NCBI GenBank assembly: GCA_030531025.1
Contig: JAUMTV010000107.1
Coordinates: 1 to 10,430, forward strand
DNA: 10,430 bases
Origin: Turicibacter sp.
GTDB taxonomy: Bacteria > Bacillota > Bacilli > MOL361 > Turicibacteraceae
Direction of reading: 5' to 3'
Shown: positions 1 to 5,825 of the stretch, piece after piece
Layout of the letters: the number at the start of each line of letters is the position of its first letter
Numbering within the stretch: position 1 is the stretch's first letter
Notes under the pieces: model-generated
What the model saw: the letters and a program-made list of their open reading frames with translations, nothing else
The model's database searches: none
What the model was told of the DNA's origin: nothing
Position numbers and translations under genes: made by a program

Positions 1-236
1 AAACATTTAGTGTGTCGTGATAAATGTAGATTTTATTTCTGTTTATATATAGTTAAGTTATTGTTATGTAAAACTTTTATTTATCATCCATTCAATGAGA
101 GTCAGTACTTTTATAATAATCTAAAAGTGAAACCTATTGGAACATCACTAATCGTTTTTAATAACAGCTATAGTCTCATTTTAAGGTTGATACATCCCTT
201 TCAAATAAATGTTACTTTTAATACAGGAGAGATTAT
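1..236. other. Gene-free left edge, leader of the first membrane protein gene
   Basis: No reading frame here looks like a real protein; the longest (10-255, +) is rich in Cys, Phe, Tyr and Asn, has no ribosome binding site and runs into the next gene. A TATAAT hexamer at 112-117 could be a -10 element for the gene at 237, but I see no good -35 hexamer at 16-18 bases upstream. If it is used, the leader would be about 115 bases. The stretch is strongly A+T rich with no clear hairpins. Confidence 0.4.
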
Positions 237-647
237 ATGTCACAACGCATCTTAAAGATCGCTCTCTTTAGCCTAGGGGGCTCTTTACTATTACTTATCA
301 TTACCCTTCCTTTAATTGCAATGCTATATCTAAGTGGGATTCAATATCATAGTCGTTGGCAAGTCATTTTATTCATCTTCATTATTGCCTCTATTGATTT
401 AATCGCTGAATACTTAGGAAAAATGGTTGTCGAAGGATTCGCATACCTTTGTTCATGGAATTCAAGAAAGTGTTTAATTTTTCGGTATATCTTAGACTTT
501 TTCCTAACGTTATTTATTACTCATTTTGCTGATGAATGGTATAGTGGGGTCAGCCTCTCGACAAGTGGGGAGATTATATTTTCTATTTTAATTCTTGTGT
601 TTACTGCTGTTCTTGAAATGAATACAACTGATGAAAAGGAAGCATAA
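237..647 (+). CDS. Small four-helix membrane protein, possibly YrvL-like
   Basis: A 136-residue protein that is mostly membrane: hydrophobic segments at about residues 8-33, 41-58, 83-97 and 112-127, with a short charged C-terminal tail. The start is supported by AGGAGA at 225-230, six bases before the ATG. The pattern after helix 1 (LSGIQYHSRWQVILFIF, then a second helix with a conserved-looking Glu, IAEYLGK) recalls the YrvL family of small Bacillus membrane proteins. In B. subtilis YrvL is linked to negative control of the SigO-RsoA sigma system. This family match is from memory of the pattern and is not certain. No SigO/RsoA homologue is in the window, so a regulatory role is only a possibility. 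It is probably transcribed alone, because a terminator hairpin overlaps its stop codon. Confidence 0.75.
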   Translation: MSQRILKIALFSLGGSLLLLIITLPLIAMLYLSGIQYHSRWQVILFIFIIASIDLIAEYLGKMVVEGFAYLCSWNSRKCLIFRYILDFFLTLFITHFADEWYSGVSLSTSGEIIFSILILVFTAVLEMNTTDEKEA

Positions 648-662
648 TGCTTTCTTTTTTTC
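634..662 (+). terminator. Terminator overlapping the end of the small membrane protein gene
   Basis: A ten-pair stem (AAAGGAAGCA at 635-644 with TGCTTTCTTT at 648-657, one G-U pair) is closed by the triloop TAA at 645-647, which is exactly the stop codon of the gene. The 3' arm merges into a T-run through 661. The last four codons therefore encode the 5' arm. Confidence 0.75.
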
Positions 663-698
663 ATATAATAATTATATACCAAATAAAGGTAAGCGGTG

Positions 699-728
699 TT
701 AGCGTTTTAATTTAGTTTCGTGTATAAT
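699..728 (+). promoter_or_regulatory. Probable promoter of the universal stress protein gene
   Basis: A perfect TATAAT at 723-728 is followed about 40 bases later by the gene. The -35 position is poor: TTAGCG at 699-704 with an 18-base spacer matches only three of six bases. The 5' leader would be about 35 bases. Stress-sigma control is plausible for a Usp gene, but no convincing SigB-type GTTTAA/GGGTAT pair was found at the right spacing. Confidence 0.45.
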
Positions 729-769
729 AGAATTAGATAGATATTGACCTATCAAAGGAGGAGCTTGCT

Positions 770-1231
770 ATGTATAAAAACATTTTAGTTGCCGTTGATG
801 ATAGTGCGAAGTCTCGATTAGCTTTTCAATCTGCGGTTGAAACTGCAGTTGCATTTGGATCAAAATTAACACTTTGCCATATCAAAAAAAATACGATTAT
901 CTATACGCCAATTGATCCAACTGGTATGTTATCTACCACACATATTTTCAAACAAGATTTTTCAAATTATATGGATGAAGAGTTAGAAAAATATAAAGAC
1001 GATGCCATAAAAGCAGGAGTAAAAGATGTTGAAATAGTTCAAACGTATAGTTCTTCTCCTGGACTTGCGATTGCTGAAGTTATCGCTCCTGGTTATGAAG
1101 CAGATTTAATCGTTTGTGGGGCAAGTAATAAATCAGGATTTGATCGCTTTTTACTTGGAAGCGTCTCTCTTGATATTGTGAAACATGCTAAATGTGATGT
1201 GAATGTCATTCGTAATGGCGGAAGTAAATAA
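770..1231 (+). CDS. Universal stress protein, UspA family
   Basis: A 153-residue single-domain Usp, the usual length. The N-terminus MYKNILVAVDDS carries the nucleotide-site Asp (D10) at the end of strand 1. Strand 4 and the phosphate loop are at residues 113-133: ADLIVCGASN then FLLGSVS. The family's ATP signature is G-2x-G-9x-G(S/T). Here the first Gly (G117) and the GS pair (130-131) are in place, but the second Gly is Asn120. Nucleotide binding is therefore likely but not certain. Usp proteins are cytosolic dimers made under starvation or envelope stress. A very strong site, AAAGGAGG at 754-761, sets the ATG eight bases later. The gene has its own promoter and terminator, so it is monocistronic and likely well expressed. 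Confidence 0.95.
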   Translation: MYKNILVAVDDSAKSRLAFQSAVETAVAFGSKLTLCHIKKNTIIYTPIDPTGMLSTTHIFKQDFSNYMDEELEKYKDDAIKAGVKDVEIVQTYSSSPGLAIAEVIAPGYEADLIVCGASNKSGFDRFLLGSVSLDIVKHAKCDVNVIRNGGSK

Positions 1232-1234
1232 GCG

Positions 1235-1268
1235 AAAAGCTGTATCTAAACGATACAGCTTTTTCTTT
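1235..1268 (+). terminator. Terminator of usp, also usable from the other strand
   Basis: A perfect 12-pair stem, AAAAGCTGTATC (1235-1246) and GATACAGCTTTT (1252-1263), with a five-base loop and then a T-rich tail (TTTTCTTT). Read on the minus strand it also ends in a short T-run, so a leftward transcript entering from the gap would stop here too. Confidence 0.9.
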
Positions 1269-1285
1269 ATCTAAAATATATATAA

Positions 1286-1376
1286 GTCCAGATAAGTTTT
1301 TCATATCGGAAAACTTTTAAAGCCCTAGCAAAGGAGGATTAGATTATCTTTGATAATCGCTAGGTGACCCCTGGAC
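1286..1376 (+). ncRNA. Candidate structured RNA, three-way junction, in the gap between convergent genes
   Basis: The gap from about 1268 to 1464 has no gene but holds nested complementary arms. P1 is GTCCAG 1286-1291 with CTGGAC 1371-1376. P2 is 1294-1302 with 1308-1316 (nine pairs, five-base loop). P3 is CCTAGC 1324-1329 with GCTAGG 1359-1364. P4 is GATTATC 1342-1348 with GATAATC 1352-1358, triloop TTT. P4 stacks directly on P3 on its 3' side, while the 5' side has a 12-base purine-rich bulge (AAAGGAGGATTA, 1330-1341). P2 includes a T-G pair on + that would be an A-C mismatch on the minus strand, so + is favoured. I recognise no known RNA family. A promoter is not obvious; A+T-rich hexamers at 1277-1285 are the only candidates. 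It could be a free RNA, a 3' tail of usp read-through, or a decayed element. Confidence 0.35.
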
Positions 1377-1464
1377 GATAGTCTGTCTTAGTATTAAAGC
1401 GGCTTCTCAACCAAGTCTGTTATAAAAACATGAAATACATATCTGTTTCTATATATAAAAAGAA
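1377..1464. other. Rest of the usp-tpiA gap
   Basis: No gene is seen. AGTCTGT occurs twice (1380-1386 and 1414-1420). GGAC/GTCT at 1373-1376 and 1381-1384 could form a small hairpin with loop GATA that would compete with stem P1 of the candidate RNA. The right part is A+T rich and supplies the T-run of the tpiA terminator. Confidence 0.3.
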
Positions 1465-1492
1465 AAGTGATTCTAAGATTTTAGAATCACTT
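1455..1492 (-). terminator. Terminator of the tagO-tpiA transcript
   Basis: A perfect 12-pair stem (1465-1476 with 1481-1492) around a four-base loop lies eight bases past the tpiA stop. On the minus strand it is followed by TTTTCTTTTT (complement of 1457-1466). On + the hairpin lacks a T-run, so it mainly serves the leftward transcript. Confidence 0.9.
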
Positions 1493-1499
1493 CACTAAA

Positions 1500-2252
1500 C
1501 TAATCTTGATAATTAACTAATGATAAAAATGATTTTGGATCTAAAGAGGCCCCACCGACTAACGCACCATCAATGTGCTCTTGTGACATTAACTCTTTAA
1601 TGTTCGATGAATTAACTGATCCTCCATATTGAATACGAATCGCATCTGCCGCCTCTTTACCATAAACACGCTCAACCACTTGACGAATATATCCGATGGT
1701 CTCATTCGCTTGTTCTGCAGTTGCTGTACGCCCTGTTCCAATGGCCCAAATTGGCTCGTAAGCAATAACGACTTGTTTAACTTGATCAACAGTTAAGCCT
1801 ACTAATGCAGCGACTGTTTGTTGATCGACTACTTGATTCGTCGTATTGTTTTCACGATCTTCTAACGATTCTCCGACACAGACGATTGGAATTAATTGAT
1901 GAGCAAATGCTGCATGAACTTTTTTATTCACTGATTCATCTGTTTCATTAAACATCTCACGACGCTCACTATGACCTAAAATAACATAAGAAACACCAAT
2001 TGAAGTTAACATATCAGGTGACACTTCTCCTGTATAAGCACCAGAATTTTCAAAGTGCATATTTTGTGCCCCTACACGTATAAAATCACCTTGACGTTTA
2101 ACTAAACAACGTAAATAAGGGAATGGTGCACAAATAACTGACTCTACCTTCTCACTTGAAGTGACTTGATCTTTCACTGCATAAATAAATTGTAAAGCTT
2201 CATCACGTGTTTTATTCATCTTCCAGTTCCCTGTAATAATTGGTTTTCTCAT
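1500..2252 (-). CDS. tpiA: Triosephosphate isomerase
   Basis: Interconverts dihydroxyacetone phosphate and glyceraldehyde 3-phosphate in the cytosol (glycolysis and gluconeogenesis). The 250 residues match the bacterial enzyme's usual length. The whole active site is visible: N9 and K11 in GNWKMN, the electrophilic H94 in LGHSERR, the catalytic base E166 in [11 protein letters not shown] with flexible loop 6 after it, and the phosphate-gripping YGGSV (209-213) and GGAS (233-236) loops. The start is fixed by AGAGGTG, about six bases before the ATG. The gene lies 23 bases after the tagO-like gene with no room for a separate promoter, so it is probably the second gene of that transcript. This is unusual, because in many Bacillota tpiA sits in the gapA-pgk-tpiA-pgm-eno cluster. 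Nothing suggests it is defective. Confidence 0.98.
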   Translation of the reverse strand: MRKPIITGNWKMNKTRDEALQFIYAVKDQVTSSEKVESVICAPFPYLRCLVKRQGDFIRVGAQNMHFENSGAYTGEVSPDMLTSIGVSYVILGHSERREMFNETDESVNKKVHAAFAHQLIPIVCVGESLEDRENNTTNQVVDQQTVAALVGLTVDQVKQVVIAYEPIWAIGTGRTATAEQANETIGYIRQVVERVYGKEAADAIRIQYGGSVNSSNIKELMSQEHIDGALVGGASLDPKSFLSLVNYQD

Positions 2253-2275
2253 TTCTCACACCTCTTTATTTCATC

Positions 2276-3385
2276 TTATTTTTTTGATATTTCCCCCGAA
2301 GAAGTTTCTTCCTCTTCTTTGTTACTCTGAGTTTTTATCTCATCTTTTACCTTTGACTTAGAACGGAATAAGCCAGTTGTATTAAAGACTAATTCTACAA
2401 CTACCATTGCAACAACTAACATTATTAATCCGTAAAACTTTGATGTCATTGTATAAAGAATAGCTGTTATTGAAAATAAGGCTGCAATTCCATATAAAAC
2501 TAATACACTTTTTACATGACCTAAATTTCGATCTAATAATTGATGGTGGACATGGCCACGATCAGGCTTAAATGGAGACTGACCATTTAAAGTACGACGG
2601 ATAATCGCCCATACTGTATCAAAGATTGGAACAGATAACATGACAATCGGTACAATGAATGACACAAAGGCTGCATTTTTATATCCAAGTAAAGATAACA
2701 CAGACACTGAAAATCCTAAAAATAACGAGCCTGTATCTCCCATAAAGATTTTAGCTGGGTGAAAATTATGAACTAAAAATCCGAGCGTTGATCCAAGTAA
2801 TAAACAAGACATTACCGCAACAAATAATTCGCCTTGGTAAGCAGCTAAAATCGCCATTGTTCCAAAAGAAATAGCCGATATTCCAGATGATAAACCATCT
2901 AATCCATCAATTAAGTTAATTGAATTCGTAATCCCTACAATCCAAATAACAGTAACAATTCCACCTAGCCATCCTAAGTCAATGACCGGTAAAAACGGTA
3001 AATAAATTTTATCAATCATAAAATTACCGTATAGAACCATAATTAGTGCAGCAACTAGCTGAACGAGAGCTTTTGGTTTTGCCGGTAATTCAAACATATC
3101 ATCAAGCATCCCAGTCACAACAATTAAAAAGGAAGCAATAAAATAAGCATCGATAAACGCTATCTCATCATAATCAAGTGCATATCCTTTTACTCTAAAA
3201 ATCATATATCCTAATAAGAAGGCAACATAGATAGCTAGACCTCCCATTCTTGGCATAATACGACTATGAACTTTTCGTTGATTTGGTTGATCAACAGCAT
3301 TTGTAAAGTAAGCAAGTTTCATGACATAAGGAGTAACTAACACCGCAATTATGAAACAAAAACTTATGACTAATAAGTAAATCAT
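2276..3385 (-). CDS. tagO: Undecaprenyl-phosphate sugar-1-phosphate transferase, TagO/WecA family
   Basis: An integral membrane enzyme of the MraY/WecA superfamily that moves a UDP-linked HexNAc-1-phosphate (GlcNAc in TagO) onto undecaprenyl phosphate, starting wall teichoic acid or another surface glycan. At 369 residues with about ten or eleven hydrophobic segments it fits the family. Hallmarks: VDQPNQRKVHSRIMPRMGGL (31-50); the metal-site Asp pair D95-D96 in GMLDDM; NLIDGLDGL (157-165); FMGDTGS (214-220); and DRGHVHHQLL (275-284), the His-rich cytoplasmic loop that separates the WecA/TagO branch from MraY. The C-terminus carries a Lys/Glu-rich cytoplasmic tail (about 342-369). GAGGTG at 3391-3396 precedes the ATG by five bases. 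The symbol reflects the family; GlcNAc specificity and the product polymer cannot be read from the sequence. Confidence 0.92.
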   Translation of the reverse strand: MIYLLVISFCFIIAVLVTPYVMKLAYFTNAVDQPNQRKVHSRIMPRMGGLAIYVAFLLGYMIFRVKGYALDYDEIAFIDAYFIASFLIVVTGMLDDMFELPAKPKALVQLVAALIMVLYGNFMIDKIYLPFLPVIDLGWLGGIVTVIWIVGITNSINLIDGLDGLSSGISAISFGTMAILAAYQGELFVAVMSCLLLGSTLGFLVHNFHPAKIFMGDTGSLFLGFSVSVLSLLGYKNAAFVSFIVPIVMLSVPIFDTVWAIIRRTLNGQSPFKPDRGHVHHQLLDRNLGHVKSVLVLYGIAALFSITAILYTMTSKFYGLIMLVVAMVVVELVFNTTGLFRSKSKVKDEIKTQSNKEEEETSSGEISKK

Positions 3386-3415
3386 AGTGACACCTCACGG
3401 TTAAATTTTTAAGCT

Positions 3416-3444
3416 ATTATACCATATCTAGGTAACCAAATGAA
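3416..3444 (-). promoter_or_regulatory. Promoter of the tagO-tpiA transcript
   Basis: On the minus strand the motif TGGTATAAT (complement of 3416-3424) is a perfect extended -10 element. The -35 position is weak (about TTCATT with a 17-base spacer), as is common for extended -10 promoters. The ATG follows about 30 bases downstream. Confidence 0.7.
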
Positions 3445-3494
3445 GTCTCCCACAAAAATCCCATCAGTTTCTCTCACTATTTATACGGTATCTT

Positions 3495-3524
3495 CTTTTT
3501 AAAAAGGTAGGTTTAACCTACCTT
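3495..3524 (-). terminator. Terminator overlapping the end of the hybrid kinase gene
   Basis: On the minus strand, AAGGTAGGT (complement of 3516-3524) and ACCTACCTT (3504-3512) form nine perfect pairs. The triloop is TAA, exactly the stop codon (3513-3515). A TTTTT run follows, then A+T-rich sequence. Confidence 0.8.
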
Positions 3525-5429
3525 CCACCCTTCGATACGTGCTAATTCATCCATCACTTCCATAAATTCTTCGATAAAAATGCTTAAAATATCTTCATAC
3601 GAATCCTCATCTTTTAAAGCAGATTCAAGTTCACGACTATATTCATAAAGCTCATCTGCTCCAAGTTGAGCCGCTAATCCTTTTATTGTATGAACAATTC
3701 GGATTGCTTCATCAATATTGGATTCAATTAATTGTGGTAGCTGTTCAATAATCATGTAAAAATGCTTTCTAAAGTTATGAGCAATTCGTAGATATAAACG
3801 AGCATTACCAGCAATACGCTCTAATGCATAAGAAATATTAAGCATTGAGCTCATTTCAATAAGTTGTTCAGCCTTCATTGGCTTCACTTCGACTGGTTTA
3901 GAATTTAAAACACTATAAACCCCATTTGATAACGTATAATGATCCACTGGTTTTGGAACATATGCATCTACACCATGACGTAACACAAAGTCTAACTCTA
4001 AACGTTCACTAACTCCAGTTAAGAGAATCACCTTAGCATCTGTATTGATAAGCTTAATCGCTTTAAACACATCAACTCCACTCATCCCTGGCATAATAAC
4101 ATCTAGTAAGATGCAATCATATTGACTAAATGTTTTTGCATAATGCTTAATCGCATGCTTTGGATCCGAGAAAGCAGTGACACTATAACCAAAGCTTTCT
4201 AATAAAGCTTCTGTGATTTCTAAGTTCGATAACTCATCATCAATGAGTAGCACTTTTCCAACGCCTCTTGGAACTGATTCTTCATTAACAAATTCTTCAA
4301 TCCCATGATTAATCGGTAAATACAGTGTAAATGTCGTTCCCTTTCCAACAATAGACTCAAGCTCAATAGCCCCATTATGATTACGTAGTGTTTCAACGAC
4401 ACTTGCTAACCCCATTCCCGTTCCTTTCCCTACATCTTTTGTTGTAAAGAATGGCTTAAAAATATTAGGCATTAAGCTAGCATCAATCCCACAACCTGTA
4501 TCTCTAATTTTTAAAATAGCATATTCATTTGGTGTAATATTCGTATTTAATAAATTACCTGGAATCTCTTCCAGTTGATCGTGAGTCAATGTTAATTCAA
4601 TACAGCCTTGACCTTTAATGGCATCACGTGCATTAATACATAAATTTAAAATTGCATTATTTAATTGAGATTCATCACCTAATACATAATATTCATCTGG
4701 CTCAATATTTAATTCAATCTTAATTCGACGATCGATTGTATGTTTTAACATATTAACCGTATCTTTAACAATTTGTACTAAATCAAGATTCATACGTTTA
4801 TTTTCCGGTTTATGTGAAAAGGCCAATAATTGACGAGTTAACTCCGTTGAATGACGTACTGAACGTTCTATCCCATCCATATAACGTAACAGCGTTTCAT
4901 CTTCTGTCATTGTTTTCATTAAGGCCACATAGCCTAAAATTCCATTTAATTGATTATTAAAATCATGACTAACTCCACTTGTCAACTGACCTAATGCTTG
5001 TAACTTTTGAAGTTGAGCATCAATCAAATCATGTTTTTTCTTAAATGATAAATCGAGAATTAGCCCTCTAACACGCACCTCACCCTTAGCATCAATCACT
5101 TTCTCACATTTTAGCACAAGTGTTTCCCAAGGTTTATGTTTATGACGAATTAATAAATCTTGAGTTAGCTCAGTGTCTGGACTCAGTAAAAAAGTATCAA
5201 CGAGTTCATTAATAGATTCATTATTAAATAAACTCTGTGAATTTCGAGCCTCTGGATCAAATTCTAGTAACTGCTCAACTACATCACTAACATACCAAAT
5301 GCATTCACTGACACGATATTCAAAGAATCCATAAGCTAAATGAAGTAGCTGTAAATACCAATTACTCGATCCGATCTCTACTTCTAATTGAGAATTAAAT
5401 TCTAATCTATCAATCTCCACCACTCTCAT
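3513..5429 (-). CDS. Soluble hybrid histidine kinase with PAS-like, kinase, receiver and Hpt domains
   Basis: A 638-residue cytosolic phosphorelay kinase with no signal peptide or membrane segment. In order: a PAS-like sensor region (about 25-130); a dimerisation helix with phospho-acceptor H155 in SGVSHDFNNQLNGILGY; an ATPase domain with N-box (about 258-270), G1 DTGCGID (310-316), F-box FKPFFTT (324-330) and G2 GKGTGMGL (334-341); a receiver (about 392-508) with acidic D397/D398, phospho-acceptor D443 in LLDVIMPG, T471 and K493; and a C-terminal Hpt domain with H580 in VHTIKGLAAQLGA. All phosphotransfer residues are present, so a His155-Asp443-His580 relay is expected. It has no DNA-binding output, and the final regulator is not adjacent. 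The start is preceded by a weak AGGA about nine bases upstream. It is probably transcribed alone. The signal it senses is unknown. Confidence 0.93.
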   Translation of the reverse strand: MRVVEIDRLEFNSQLEVEIGSSNWYLQLLHLAYGFFEYRVSECIWYVSDVVEQLLEFDPEARNSQSLFNNESINELVDTFLLSPDTELTQDLLIRHKHKPWETLVLKCEKVIDAKGEVRVRGLILDLSFKKKHDLIDAQLQKLQALGQLTSGVSHDFNNQLNGILGYVALMKTMTEDETLLRYMDGIERSVRHSTELTRQLLAFSHKPENKRMNLDLVQIVKDTVNMLKHTIDRRIKIELNIEPDEYYVLGDESQLNNAILNLCINARDAIKGQGCIELTLTHDQLEEIPGNLLNTNITPNEYAILKIRDTGCGIDASLMPNIFKPFFTTKDVGKGTGMGLASVVETLRNHNGAIELESIVGKGTTFTLYLPINHGIEEFVNEESVPRGVGKVLLIDDELSNLEITEALLESFGYSVTAFSDPKHAIKHYAKTFSQYDCILLDVIMPGMSGVDVFKAIKLINTDAKVILLTGVSERLELDFVLRHGVDAYVPKPVDHYTLSNGVYSVLNSKPVEVKPMKAEQLIEMSSMLNISYALERIAGNARLYLRIAHNFRKHFYMIIEQLPQLIESNIDEAIRIVHTIKGLAAQLGADELYEYSRELESALKDEDSYEDILSIFIEEFMEVMDELARIEGWKVG

Positions 5430-5477
5430 AACTTCTATCCTGTCCTAAAACAGATACCCCACTTTCTCTTAAATGTA

Positions 5478-5506
5478 GTAATATAATCATTCCCTAAATT
5501 AGGCAA
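5478..5506 (-). promoter_or_regulatory. Promoter of the hybrid kinase gene with an internal palindrome
   Basis: On the minus strand, TTGCCT (complement of 5501-5506) and TATTAC (complement of 5478-5483) are separated by exactly 17 bases, each matching consensus at four of six positions. The spacer holds the palindrome CCTAAATTAGG (5493-5503). Its symmetry continues, after one mismatch on each side, to TT/AA at 5490-5491 and 5505-5506. A dimeric regulator bound here would block RNA polymerase, so this is a plausible operator. The leader would be about 45 bases. Confidence 0.5.
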
Positions 5507-5540
5507 TTTCATACTATATTTATAATTACCTTATTTTACT

Positions 5541-5584
5541 ATATTCAATCCTATTATATGTTTTTTAATCCTAATATTCAATCC
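5541..5584. repeat. Pair of 11-base direct repeats, possible regulator sites
   Basis: ATATTCAATCC occurs perfectly at 5541-5551 and 5574-5584. The 33-base centre-to-centre distance is close to three turns of DNA, which would put both copies on the same face of the helix. A partial copy (TTAATCC, 5565-5571) lies between. The repeats are 35-100 bases upstream of the kinase promoter, where an activator or repressor could bind. Confidence 0.35.
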
Positions 5585-5825
5585 CTTCTATGTAAACGCA
5601 ATATAAATTAGCAATCTTGTTCATATCGCTAATGTCCGACTTTCACCTAAATGCATATACTAGAATATATAAGAAACAGTAACCTTTGTACATCGCAAAA
5701 AATTTTACTGCTTCTATCGTCGGTCTACGTTAAAGACGTTTTATGATTTTAAACCTGATACAGTAAATGTATGCTATTAATTTTTTTCTATTATAAAAAG
5801 CAATAGTTTATATAAGGAGGACACT

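Larger units (their letters stand above)
5430..5825. other. Gene-free stretch of about 400 bases between two divergent genes
   Basis: No open frame here looks coding. It holds the kinase promoter at 5478-5506 and an 11-base direct repeat ATATTCAATCC (5541-5551 and 5574-5584, 33 bases apart), with a further AATCC between (5567-5571). There is a loose hairpin ATTAGC/GCTAAT (5607-5612, 5628-5633), and ACGTT occurs twice near 5730-5740. A -10-like TATTATAAA at 5789-5797 could serve the rightward gene, but no matching -35 is visible. The strong ribosome site AAGGAGG is at 5814-5820. Its length is unusual for this otherwise compact window. Confidence 0.5.

Noticed and set aside
10..255. 81-residue open frame on + at the left edge
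   Set aside because: No ribosome site, composition dominated by Phe/Tyr/Cys/Asn as in translated A+T-rich noncoding DNA, and it overlaps the well-supported start at 237.
1268..1464. 6S RNA, SRP RNA, T-box or common riboswitch in the usp-tpiA gap
   Set aside because: The fold is a three-way junction rather than the long rod of 6S RNA. No SRP GGAAG-type loop, T-box, FMN, TPP, cobalamin or c-di-GMP core sequences were seen on either strand, and no downstream gene exists on +.
1589..1789. 66-residue minus-strand frame inside tpiA
   Set aside because: It lies wholly within tpiA in another frame; tpiA has every catalytic motif.
4220..4402. 60-residue minus-strand frame inside the hybrid kinase gene
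   Set aside because: It lies inside the ATPase-receiver coding region in another frame, is Leu-rich and low-complexity, and has no ribosome site.
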